DNA of 64,000 nt from Clitopilus passeckerianus. Its lineage: Eukaryota > Basidiomycota > Agaricomycetes > Agaricales > Entolomataceae. Within the stretch, counting starts at the first letter, position 1. Each line of letters starts with the position of its first letter. Where the stretch lies: assembly GCA_944990035.1 (NCBI GenBank), contig CALYLX010000150.1, positions 868,001 through 932,000 on the forward strand. The letters run 5' to 3'. Position numbers and translations under genes: made by a program. The notes below the pieces were generated by a model. That model did no database searches. It worked only from the letters and a program-made list of their open reading frames with translations, and had not been told where the DNA came from. Below, piece by piece: positions 1 through 10,898 of this stretch.

Positions 1-527
1 CCATCTTTGGAAGAAACGGCAGTGGTTTATCAGCGCAAGGTATGTGGGGTCACGCAATCCGGAACAGCATGAGAACTCAAGTAGTTGGACAAGGCGTTTA
101 TGACAATCAGGGTGAAGAGATCCAACATCTAGGGTCTGTGCCACCCAAGGCCTTGCTCGACAAAGGCAAAGGCAGAGACACCTCTCAGATATCGACATCG
201 ACCTTTGGCGTGTCTTATGCATCCATATATGCGGCTCAAACACCTACCCCGAACCCGCCTGTAATGGGCCCGCCTCTGGGTAATGTACCCCAGCCTCAGC
301 AAGCATCGCTTGCCACTTCCAGCTCTACTTCGAGCACGAATGTAATCAAATCCACCTCAAAAGCCCCAAACAAGGCAGACATTTTACGACGCGCCAACGA
401 ACGCCGAAAGCAGCTCACCGACGAGATAATCAAAGTGAAGACGCAGCTTTGGGAAACGACCATTGAACAAGGCATATTGGTACACATGAGCAGAGAGTAT
501 AGTAACAACAGTAATGATACAAGATAA
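1..527 (+). CDS. 3' part of an unrecognised gene
   Basis: The reading frame is open from the first base of the window to a TAA at 525-527, so the gene starts outside. An internal ATG at 42 exists, but the frame continues upstream of it, so I do not treat it as the start. The visible part is low in complexity (Pro, Ser and Thr rich, about residues 60-110) and ends in a charged, probably helical stretch (ADILRRANERRKQLTDEIIK). No catalytic motif is visible. A GTATAG near 499 could be a splice donor, so the last dozen residues are uncertain. Function unknown. Confidence 0.55.
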   Translation, partial: IFGRNGSGLSAQGMWGHAIRNSMRTQVVGQGVYDNQGEEIQHLGSVPPKALLDKGKGRDTSQISTSTFGVSYASIYAAQTPTPNPPVMGPPLGNVPQPQQASLATSSSTSSTNVIKSTSKAPNKADILRRANERRKQLTDEIIKVKTQLWETTIEQGILVHMSREYSNNSNDTR

Positions 528-613
528 ATAGCATTGATAATTTATAATACATACCCGTCAATGTAAATCCAGTCCATTTGCCCCGTCCAGTCCTCAGAAC
601 TCAATGAATTTAA

Positions 614-2053
614 TCATCCAAGGTACCAATCGTCAATTGGTCCTAGTTGTCCAGTCGTTGCACTATATTTGGGGAGGCGAAGCCCTTCTTCCTTGAATCT
701 CTTGAGCTTCAGAGATTCCTTCGGGTTCAAACCAGCTGCCAACACGGATCCACGATCGTACCGAAGGAGAATGGGGCTATGATTGGTGTCTGCAAGCCCT
801 CCGGTGACACTGGATGCATCTTTCTCGAAGCATTCGACAACCTTCAGGCGAGTGATATCGCCTGGAGTTGACTCTCTGGACCTAGAGTGCACGAGTGCAC
901 TCAGTTTCTCCTCCGGGCAGTCGATGCAGTCAAAGAGCCCGAGAAACTCGAGTTTCGGGCATAGTGGAAGGGGAGAGGTTTTGGGGCTATAAGTGAGACG
1001 ATCTGCCAACTCTTCGGTAAGGGTGGAGCGGTAACCTTGAATGGTGAGAGCTTTGAGGGTAGTTTGGATGGGCATTAAAATGGAGATAAGATCGGATGAG
1101 GAGATCCAGTTGAAGTACAGCGAGAGTGTTTCTATTGGGCATTGAGATCGCTCGAGGAAGGATAGAAATGCCTCAGTTGGCCATTCCCACTGTTGCCTTC
1201 CGTGGTGGAGGTTGAAAATGAGCTCTGTGAGTTTGGGTGCTGTGAGCCGTTCAAGGAGCGCTTCAAAAGAGCTGGCTGATAGTATACTGAGGGTCTCCAG
1301 GTAGGGAAGGTGGATAGTTGGTGGGGCTAAAGTGGGATCTGCGTCGCCTGAACATCGCATGTTGATGTTTTGGAATGCGGCTTGTACGAGAGCTGTGGAT
1401 TTGGAGAGGATGAGAAGGCATTGGAGGAGGGGCATCTCTACAGCGAGGGTGAGATGGGTCAACTGCTCCCATTTGAAACAAAGCACTCCTTCGTATTCAC
1501 ATTTCATGGGATCGACCCAAACAAGTTTACGAAGACGAGGTGAGAGTGCAAATGGGTTGATTGAGTCGAATGGGTTTGGGCTGGGCAATCCGGTTGGTGT
1601 GAGTATCTCCAGGCTTTCTAGCAGGGGAAATTTCGTGTCAATGGGTAGAGGAGGCGTCTGCGGAAGCATCTCGAGCCGGATGTCTTTCCAGCGAGACGAT
1701 GTGTTGATCAGGGTTCGGTATATCGGCGCATTATCAAAGGGTGTATACGAGCACCAGATAGAAAGTGGGCAATCCCCTGACCGAGAAAGCCACAGTTCTA
1801 TCAGGTCCTTTGTATGAGACAAGTCCTCCGACTTGTCTCTGGCGCAGTCGGGAATACGCAAGGAGCACCATAAAGGCGGGGTACCGAGAGATATGGCTCT
1901 CCACTGCTGGCAGATTTGTCCAAGGAGCACAGGCGCTTCATCCGGTCTTGGTCGGATGAACCGAGACCTGGGGAGGCATAACTTGAAGATGGTCGCCGTG
2001 AGCTCTGTTGGGAGCACATCCAAAATGAGGCCAACCTTTGCGTTCGCCGACAT
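614..2053 (-). CDS. F-box protein, single exon
   Basis: This is one uninterrupted 479-residue frame starting at the ATG ending at 2053. Residues about 12-65 fit an F-box: an LPTELTATIFKLCLP opening, then a CQQWRAISLGTPPLW block, the usual agaric form. The rest has spaced Leu-rich segments (LETLSILSASS, LKALTIQGYRS, LEFLGLFDCID) like the degenerate leucine-rich repeats found after the F-box in these families. F-box proteins bring substrates to the SCF (Skp1-cullin-F-box) ubiquitin ligase; the substrate cannot be told from sequence. It is divergent from BUB1. The family is large and fast evolving in mushrooms. Confidence 0.85.
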   Translation of the reverse strand: MSANAKVGLILDVLPTELTATIFKLCLPRSRFIRPRPDEAPVLLGQICQQWRAISLGTPPLWCSLRIPDCARDKSEDLSHTKDLIELWLSRSGDCPLSIWCSYTPFDNAPIYRTLINTSSRWKDIRLEMLPQTPPLPIDTKFPLLESLEILTPTGLPSPNPFDSINPFALSPRLRKLVWVDPMKCEYEGVLCFKWEQLTHLTLAVEMPLLQCLLILSKSTALVQAAFQNINMRCSGDADPTLAPPTIHLPYLETLSILSASSFEALLERLTAPKLTELIFNLHHGRQQWEWPTEAFLSFLERSQCPIETLSLYFNWISSSDLISILMPIQTTLKALTIQGYRSTLTEELADRLTYSPKTSPLPLCPKLEFLGLFDCIDCPEEKLSALVHSRSRESTPGDITRLKVVECFEKDASSVTGGLADTNHSPILLRYDRGSVLAAGLNPKESLKLKRFKEEGLRLPKYSATTGQLGPIDDWYLG

Positions 2054-2253
2054 CGTTCTAGCTGCTGAGCTCTTCGATAACGTTGCACTGGCAGTCTCAC
2101 TGCATTTCGTTGGTTAGAACTAAAGAGAGTGACGTCTGCCTTTGTGACAAAAGGGCTTACGGTCACGTGTGTACGACGCGACGCGCTCCGACAAACAAGC
2201 CCAAATTTCGAACCTCACTGTCAAGAGCCTCAAGGACCTGGCGTTGGCAAGGG
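2054..2253. promoter_or_regulatory. Shared divergent promoter, F-box gene / BUB1
   Basis: Only 200 bp separate the start codons of two head-to-head genes, so their promoters and 5' leaders must share this space. The frame upstream of the BUB1 ATG is open for about 170 bases but has no conserved content, so I read it as leader. No specific binding site is claimed. Confidence 0.5.
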
Positions 2254-5200
2254 ATGGCTTCAAAGACAGCAGTGAATGCTGCAGAAAGAGAGGCAGAACG
2301 AAAGAAATACCGGGAAAATCTCAAGACTGCACTCGACGAGGAGGATGACCCATTGGCTGTCTACGACCGTTTCGTTCAGTGGACGGTCAAGGCTTATGGC
2401 GAACGTGACCCAAATTCCGGATTGTTGGAACTCTTGGAGGAAGCAACAAAGGCGTTCAAAGAGGATCCAGTCTACAAGTCAGACCTCCGGTACTTGAAGC
2501 TTTGGACACTTTACGCTTCACAAGTTGAACGATCTGGAGGTCTCTCGATTTTCCGATATTTACTGTCAAATGAGATCGGTACATCGTTTTCTCTTCTATA
2601 TGAGAAATACGCAGCATTACTTGAGGAGGATGGGAGGTGAGCTTAAGCTTCTGTGCTTGGATTTTGATTGACCTCACATACCGGCAGACAACAAGACGCA
2701 GAGAACATCTACCGTAAGGGTATCAAACGTCAAGCGCGACCTACGGAACGTCTCAAGAATCGTTACAAGGAATTTCATTCCCGGACGGGGAGCTCATCGA
2801 CCAGCTCTTCCCATAAACAATCCTCTACATCCTCAGTCGGATCCTCGAGCTCTTCAAACCCCCTTCGCAAAAACGCGCCCCAGAAGCATGGCTCCCAGAG
2901 TAGAACTGTCAGCGCTTCATCATCGAGCACTACTCTCGGCTCTGGCAATGCGACCCTCGTTTCCTTGCAATCTTCAAGAGAAGCCAGATACGCTGCCATG
3001 CTGGCGCCTCCTGCACCAGGCAAACGACCCGAAAAGCTGCGATTCAACCTCGGCCTGTTATTCAACGAAGGCGCGGAGTACAGCATCCAAGAAGCTCGCG
3101 CTCGCTCGATGGGGCTCTTGGGAAAGAAATGGGGTCCTCCACCAGCGTCCGAGTTCCAGCGGCTTGGAACATCCAGTTCATCGTATTCCATGCCCGTCGA
3201 CTTTAATGATGATGGCCAGAAGTCGACAAGGGACAGCAGGCGAAAGAGCATGCTTGCCGGAGCGGAGCCAACTGTCACTATCAATACGAAGGAGGCACTC
3301 GCAGATGTCTTTGGGATGTACAATTCCCCGGAAAAGACGCGTTTAATTCCTGGAAGCAAGCATGCACCACTGAAGAAATTGGAGCCCATGACACCTTCAT
3401 TACCTCTACGGGCACCGTCCTTCAATGAAAATAGAGAGAATGACGACCCCTCGAAAGGTACGAAAACACCCACTGCAACAGGTAAATATGAATACTCTAA
3501 GAAGATAGCTAGCATACTGACATGAAAACATAGCTTTTAAACCATTCATTGATGAAAATGCACAGCCCACCAAGGCGACGCCTGGACCGCCCAAGGTATA
3601 TACCCTTTTAGCTTGCCATTTTAACAACTTCACATATCGTTTATCTCAGTTCACGCCCTTCATCGACCCGGAGGCAAACAAGACACCAAGCGTAAGCTCA
3701 AGACCAGCACTCTCCCTCAAAGCGTCCGCTACACTATCTACCCCCTCATCAGAGAATCCTCTTAGGAGCAAGCCTCTTCTGGACAAACTCCATCCAGTCT
3801 CTGAAGCTCCCGAACCCGTCTTCTCCAACCCTGTCTTTACGCCCGTCGAGAAACCACAGCAACAAACGCTACGAGAAGTTGCTACGGATGACCTTGGAAA
3901 GCCAACCCCAAGACCAGCGCTCGCAGAACGTGCGAAGTCACATGGAGACATATTATCTTCGTCCACAAGTGAACCTTTCAAGCCGTTCGTGGACGAAGAT
4001 GCCAACGCCAAAACCCCATTCGCTGGTAAAGTCTTCAGTAGACCACCTGGCTCTGCGAATGTCTTCACGCCGAAAACACCAAGTGCAGCGTTTACACCAT
4101 TCGTCGATGCAGGACCGACTTTTACACCGAAGCCTGCCTTCACAGCCTTCAAGGATGCACCTACGGTATTCACTCCCTCTGTAGATCCACAGCATGCGCA
4201 GGAGGAGGCAGAGGAGGAAATAGAAGAGCTACACCCCACGACAGAGCCTCCATCTACATCCTTCGTTACTGAAGATGAAGAGATGGAGGGGCCTCCCGCA
4301 GAGGGGCCAAATTCTGAATCCACCTCGACGACGTCAGAAGAATATCAGGACGAATATTATCAGGACGACCAGACGCCCCAGCAACAGCAATACGAGGCAC
4401 CCTTGAACGGGGAGTCCGAGGAATACTACGAAGAGGGCGAATCCTATCAGGAAGTTGAAGCACCTCTCGGTGGTCGATTCGGAAGATTCAACGTTATGAC
4501 CCCCATAACTGAACGCACTTTCGAGTTCACCACAACGACAACCGTTCGTACGCCATCGGGAGGCGGTGGTTCACGTCGTTCGTCGGAGGATAGCCTCTTT
4601 CCCCAACGAGACGAACAAGGTGCCGTTCTGGTGGCAGAGCAGCTTGCGGCGGAGCTCAGAGAGGATGAGCTGGATGTACCCGGCAGGTCTGCTTTGGAAC
4701 CACTCAGACTCTCCAACACAGGGAACGAGAGCATGTCCGAGAGCCTAATAGAGGTGAAGACGGGGTCAATGAGCCTAGGGGATACCCTCACGCTTAACAC
4801 CCAGTTCAAGCCGCCAAATCCCTGCAGCCAATTCGACCCCGCTGTGGTTCGCTCTCTTTTGTCAAGAGTGCTACCCGATGCCCAAAGCTTCGATTTCCTC
4901 GACCGGGATTCTAACCAACTGGAGGCATTGCAGAAGTTCGGCAAGAAGAGTCGGAAGTCTAGTGATGGAACTGTCTTCTCATTACAGCTCGTGGATCATC
5001 GCTTCTCGGTGACAGAGAAAGTGGGCGAGGGAGGGTTTGGAGCGGTCTTCCGCGCCCAAGACCTCGGAACAAGGGCTGAAGATGAAGACACCGACGATGA
5101 ACTGGATGATGATGATGACGAAGAGAATGCGTCCGTCGTCGCCGTCAAGGTTGTAAAGCCTAGGAATCAATGGGAATATCGCATTCTCCGACGGCTTCAT

Positions 5201-6028
5201 TCCGTCCTTCCTTCCTCTCTACGTCGATCCGTCATTTCACCCCAGGCATTATACGTCTTCCGAGATGAGAGCTACCTCATCCTGGAATACTGCTCGCAAG
5301 GGACGCTGCTCAACATTGTGAATGGCGCCGCAGCAGCTGGCGTATCCCAACAAGGCGGTTGTTTGGACGAGCTCTTGGTATTCTTCTTCGCCATCGAGCT
5401 ATTACGCTTGCTTGAATCCATGCACGACATCGGTTTTATCCACGGCGACCTAAAGATCGACAATTGTCTTCTTCGTTTAGAGGAGGTCCCCGGTGGGGCA
5501 TCAACCTGGACAAGTGTTTACCAGCCCAGCGGTGAGGGTGGATGGAGTCACAAGGGCCTCAAGGTCATCGACTTTGGGCGCACGATTGACACTCGATTAT
5601 TCCCCATTAACCAACAATTTGTCGCCGATTGGCCCACCGATGAACGCGACTGTTTCGAAGCACGGGAAAATCGCCCGTTCACTTACCAGACGGACTACTT
5701 CGGCCTCGCCGGCATTATATACTGCATGCTATTTGGGAAGTATATGCAAATAAGCGCAGTGGTGTCAGCAGTTGCAGAGGACGGACGCTCCTACTACAAG
5801 GTTGGCACGCCCTTCAAGCGATATTGGCAAAGCGATATCTGGCACCGCCTCTTCAGGGTATTGCTCAATCCATGGCAGGTCAAGCCCGATGGGACGTTGC
5901 CGTTGTGCAGCGAACTAGCGAGCATACGGGAGGAGATGGAGCACTGGCTGCAAGCTAATTGCAATAGAACTAGTGGTACATTGAAGGGTTTATTGAAAAA
6001 GGTTGAGGTTTCTTGCTATACGCGTTGA
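2254..6028 (+). CDS. BUB1: Spindle checkpoint kinase Bub1 (Mad3/BUB1 family)
   Basis: Four exons (2254-2636, 2688-3481, 3534-3595, 3650-6028) join in frame to 1205 residues. The N-terminus (about 10-150) is the Mad3/BUB1 homology region that docks on the kinetochore scaffold; it includes YDRFVQW, LRYLKLWTLYA and AENIYRKGI. The middle is disordered, with four FxPFxD motifs near residues 393, 413, 523 and 560 and TPKTP-type sites. The kinase domain (about 863-1170) has the glycine loop GEGGFGAVF, the lysine in VAVKVV, the catalytic HGDLKIDN near 1009 and DFG near 1053. HGD in place of HRD is normal for Bub1. A run of Asp and Glu (about 890-915) sits between the glycine loop and the catalytic lysine. 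I saw no KEN box in the N-terminus, which with the intact kinase argues for Bub1 rather than Mad3/BubR1. Confidence 0.93.
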
Positions 6029-6333
6029 TTTAGTTACTCCTGCATATGTACACCCTTTTAATACCACGGATGTAAAAGTATTTGGAAGAATTTCCCAGTT
6101 GTGTTCACTCCATGCCGTGTTGATCTTCCTAGACTGTGACATTTCAAAATCCACATACAACAACAGCAAATCAGCGAGGGTAAGAGAATGCTACAACAAT
6201 GAATCCCGAGTGTAGTTGCAATGGACTCTAACATAGACACAGAAGACCAAAAGGGATAGCGCGACAACATATCCAAGTGAAGAATCAATGGACGGGAGGC
6301 GAACCCGGCACCACCGACAGCACAATCGAAAGA
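6029..6333. other. Convergent 3' spacer
   Basis: These 305 bp lie between the stop codons of two converging genes (BUB1 and the ataxin-2 homologue). It holds AT-rich 3' UTR-like sequence; I see no gene. Confidence 0.5.
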
Positions 6334-9300
6334 TTAGGCGTGATTACCCATCTGCACTGGCGGTGCGGAAGCCCCATCGTATCCTTGATGCTGTGGCCCA
6401 GGCCCAGGAGGAGGCATCATCATGTGGTATGGCACTGCGTGCTGAACTATAGGGGACATCGTGAACATTTGCTTTCCAGTGAATTGGTCAAAGGGGGCCA
6501 TACGCTGCGGGCTCTGGTGATAGTAAGGGTGAGCATGTGTTGGGATAGGCGTGGGTGGCATTGATGGCCTAGGTCCAGCACCGTTTGGTGGGGGAGGGTA
6601 AGGACCCTGAGGAGGTGGCATGTAAACTTGCCCTTCTAGAAACGATATATGGTTAGTTCAGGTCAAGCGATGTGAAACGTGGAACTTACGGGGCATCTGG
6701 GCCATACCAGGAGAGTACATTCCTAGGAGATCATGGTAAGGTGGTGCTTTAGAAACGGATTTAATATACGAACCAGCTGGTGGTGGCATACCAGGAGGAT
6801 ATTGCATGGGCTGCATGTAAGGGCCACCCATATATGCGCCCGGTGGGCCTGGCGGAGGCATACCAGGCATCATAGGCTTTGGGAAAGAGAGGATATCCCT
6901 TAAGTATACTCCAATCGCCGATACAACACAGGATACTTACCTGGCCGGGATACCCGTAAGGAGGATAGTACATGTATCCACCACGGGCTGCCGCTTGAGC
7001 AGCAGAATCTTCCTCATAGGATGGAGGTGGAATGGGAGGAGGGCCAGGAGGTGGGGCGTTGTGTTGCTGTGGGTGAGGTGGCTGGTGTGGCGGAGCTGGG
7101 AACATCAGAGCATATCGCTTGCCGGTGTATGGCCAAGCAGAGGCTATTGAAAAAGCATCTTAGTTACTGACAGATATGACAGGTTGGCGGAATTTGGCAC
7201 TCACGGACTTGCGTGGGCTCAGTGACCTTGTTGTGCTTGAAGGGGTTGAAGTCATCCTTGATGTTAACAAGGGAAGTTTCTTGATAGGACGGGTGCCAAA
7301 GAATGGGTTGGGCGGCTGTTGCGGCAAAAACACTGAGGGATTATGCTGATATTATGGGCCGGCCTCACTCACCGTATCAACCTTGGGTTTCGCAGCGGGT
7401 GTCTGATTCGCGGAGGGAGGATTAGAAGGCGCGGATCCCTGTGAGATGGATCAGCCACATGTTCGTACCCAATAGCATGCTGAAAGACGGATATAGTTAC
7501 CTTTGGGCCAGTGCCAGGTTTGAAGGAGGAAGCATTGACGTTCAGCCGAGCCTGGGCAGAAGCAGCAGGAGACATGGCACCAGATGGGACCTGGCTGCTC
7601 GAAGCAGACGTGGCGGAACCATTGGTCGTAGCAGTTGCAACAGCAGGCCGCGCGGTCTTGCCCTTGAACGGTGGGATAGCCTGAATATGCATCGCTGGCT
7701 TCTTAAGGGACGACTCTGAAGTAGCAGCCTTGCTGGAGGTCGTCGCGGCGGCGGCTTTCTGTGCCTGTGCAGAGGGCGGGGGGCTAACAGCATTAGCTGT
7801 AGTCTTGTTTCCGGCAGCGAGCTGTGGCCTCCTAGGCTCAGAAGGGGCAATCTTGGCAGCAGCAACCTGGACGCCACGGGAGGCGGCAGCGGGCGAAGGC
7901 GCGCCAATGGCACGCGCCTTTTCGGACTGGGCGTCAGCTTCTGACTTCTCACGAATGGCCTTTTGCTTGTCTTCGTCTTTAGCCAAGATAGTGACAAGAT
8001 CATCGGGAATGGGCTTGTTCAGCTTCGTAGAAGGTCAACGGTAAGCTTTCACTGCAGAATGATTTTATTAATGAATTCCGTACCTTGAAACTCTGGCTGA
8101 ACTTCATCAGATCAGCGATGTGCTTGTTCATCTCGCTCTTAGCGAGAGCTTGTCGCTTCTTCGTCAAGCGTTCCTTCTCGCTAGTCACAAACTCTCGGAA
8201 TGCCGGAACGACATGAGGGGCTTCAGCCTGCAAAATCGTGTCAAACACGTTTGAGTAACACCCTTGACCCCATTACAAGGGAAGCATATACCTTGACAGC
8301 AGAAGTTGGATCAGGAGACGTGGGCTTGGAAGAAGTCTGAGAACTAGTGGTCCCATCGGGTCCGTTGACGGAGACCTTAGGGATTTCAGGCGCAGCTGCG
8401 TTGGTCTCAGCAGTAGTAGTGGCAGCTGGGGCGTTGTCAGAAGCTACGGGAGGAACGAGAGCACCTCCAGATCCGGCCCTCCTAGCGCCGGGAGGTACGT
8501 AGGCGTTAGCACCTCGAACAACTGCGCCGTACCTTCAACGAGACACGATCAGGTCGGCAGCTAGTGTATCGCAACGGGACGTACTTGTCTTCCTCGTTTG
8601 CACCACTGTCATCCACAACGAGGTTGCGTTCTTCCGCAATGTGAGGATTGCTCGTCGTAGACTGTAATCAATGATCAGTCAAAAGCATATCGACGCGCCA
8701 GTCTTGACCCACGTTGATGATTTCATTTGCAATCCTCTGCGCTTCCCTCTCCCTCTGCTTGAAGTCGGCTTTGCTGCGGTCCAACTTGGTAGTGTACACG
8801 TTCTCATCGAACTGTGTCCTGACGCCAAAGAGTTTCTCGTTGACGGCAAATTGATCCCATGTAGTATTGGAGGTGCCGAAAGTATCGTCGTCGTTCAAAG
8901 CAGGCCCATCTGGGTCAGCTTGCCATTGCTGCAGTTCGCGTTCGCGCGGGCCTTTAGCGCGAGAGATATCCGTGTCGGTACGGAAAGCTGAAGGGTAAAT
9001 AGCATAACATCAGCTTTTGGGCTAACCTGAACGATTAGAAAGTGGTTTACAGTCGACAGGTGGTTTGGCGTCAGCGGGGCCAGAGGCCCAATTGTCTATG
9101 TTCGTAGACGCGATGAAAATTTGATCCTTGAGGGGAGCACCTGGCGTAGATATATCTTTAGCATCCTTGAGAGTAACACCCATGGTGTCTCCCTCTTTGC
9201 CCGCGGATGCGATGACGCCCTCATAACGGATCTGAGTCTTGGTAGTAAGAGTGATAGTAGTACCCTGAGTACAAAAATTTGGTGTAAATCCTTCATGTAA

Positions 9301-9617
9301 TTGTTGAGAAGAGGAGATGAGTCCGTACAGTCAAACCTGATAAAGACTGGAGGATGCGGTCTTGGGCTAGGTCCGTGCGAGCTGCACCGTTCGTTTGCGG
9401 GAATGGGATATTAGAAGGAGAGGTGGCTCCCGAGCCTCTCGTACCGTTGGTTGGTGGAGGCGAGAACGTCGGGCGGTTTCCAGTGCCCCAGGCATTCGTC
9501 CGACTGCAGGGATGTTTAATTGGACTTTATCGCTACGAAAGCGTAGACGACTCACCGCGCAGGTTCGGACGGGCCCTTCCTATTTTGTTTGTTCTGTTGT
9601 CGAGCTTGGGTAGCCAT
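6334..9617 (-). CDS. PBP1: Ataxin-2 / Pbp1 homologue (poly(A)-binding-protein-binding)
   Basis: The gene has many introns and starts at the ATG ending at 9617 ([20 protein letters not shown]). Exons 2-4 give an Lsm domain ([42 protein letters not shown]). The next exon gives the LsmAD domain ([20 protein letters not shown] then YTTKLDR, around 8750-8880). Further on is a clear PAM2 motif, [11 protein letters not shown], near 7540, which binds the MLLE domain of poly(A)-binding protein. The C-terminus is a long Pro, Met, Tyr and Gly-rich tail ending QMGNHA. Lsm-LsmAD-PAM2 in this order defines ataxin-2/Pbp1, a cytoplasmic regulator of mRNA stability, translation and stress granules. The exon borders in the repetitive tail (6620-7110) are approximate. 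Confidence 0.88.
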
Positions 9618-10898
9618 TGACTATAGACTACAGAGGCCAGCAAAAAATGAAGAAAAGCTAAGATACAACAAGGCAGGTACTAATAGTTGTCGAGACACCG
9701 GTTAAAGATTAGACTCGGACAAACAGTCGTCGTCGGCTTCGTCGGTGTTGCAGAAGAATAGGTCGTCAAGACGAATAATGGGAAAGCCGGTATTCTGGTC
9801 AAAAGACCTCGGGGAAGAGGAACGTTGAGGGCAGCGAGCAGCAAGCCTTTCGTAGCTTGAACGGCCTCTGTTGTAAAGTTGTGGGTGTGCTAATTGCGTT
9901 ACATGCTTATGACAACTCCGTGACGCCCTTGTTACCAAGACCCCCAGACAGCCGTTGCAGTCAATACGGACGATCTTGTGCGATTTTCTTCAAGATTTTT
10001 TCACTAACAGGTATATTGAGCCTTCAAATAACATTCTATGCACTTGGAGCAGGAAAGTGGCCAAAGAGCAGGCTCAATCGACTCGCTATCGGCCTCTTCC
10101 TTGTCACGCTTGACTCGGGGTCCCAGCATCTGTTAGCTACTGTCACGCATGCGGGAAACTCAAGCCTCTTTGGAGAAAACCCTCGTTATAGAACGACCAC
10201 CTTACAGCCAATTAAATACGGTTTCCCCTCGTTGAGGAGTCCCATTAAATGCACTCGGGAGCAAAGAAATGAGAAGACCCGTTCGCAAATGTCATGTATT
10301 CATTGGAGAAATTGCTGGCAGCCTCATAATCGCATCACTTGCGGCAAGCTTGCGGAACCAAAATATTTCCGACGAAATGCGGCCAAACGCCTCCTGAAAC
10401 CTTTGAGCAAGAGCAGTAAATGACAAGAAGCTTCTAAATCACTACCGCCTTGAAAATTTGTAATTTTTCATATGCCCATCATGGCAGAGATCTTTGTATG
10501 GCACAGCAGAGACACAGCAACACCGGTCACCTCGGTATCAGTAGGGAATACAACACGATGTAAAGTCGAGGCTCTCAAACTAAACCCCAAGGAGCCAGAT
10601 AAGGAGGGGGCACAGGGGAAGGTACAATTGATCAGCGAAGGAGGCGTTTAGAGAGCCGAGAAACGTCTGAAAACCTTTGGTAGTGATCATGTCGTTGCGC
10701 ACCTACAGCATGTCCCACTCAAGCACCTTCAAGTTCAAGAGTAGGCGTTTATGGACTTTCTTCACAGCAAACAAAATTTTGTCAAACAATGTCTGGAGTT
10801 TTCGGAAGATCTGCGTCGCATCCCAAATAAGGCAGCTCTCATCGGCCGAGCCAAACAACGCGTCAACATCGCGTCCGTCAGACCCTTTGTCCTTTACC
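9618..10898. other. Long divergent intergenic region
   Basis: These 1.28 kb lie between the starts of PBP1 and the RNase H2A gene. An open stretch of 188 codons at 9857-10423 has no ATG at its head and no recognisable content, so I do not call it. From 10689 the frame is open into the RNase H2A gene (see findings). The rest probably holds both promoters. Confidence 0.45.

Noticed and set aside
2083..2253. In-frame extension before the BUB1 ATG
   Set aside because: The upstream residues are unlike any family member, and the MASK start gives the normal N-terminus.
2775..3515. 246-codon minus frame over BUB1
   Set aside because: It is the shadow of the real frame on the opposite strand; its residues follow the reversed codons of a Ser-rich region.
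9857..10423. 188-codon open frame in the PBP1-RNH201 gap
   Set aside because: It starts with TTG, has no recognisable motif and no regular domain; a chance frame in a long spacer is more likely.
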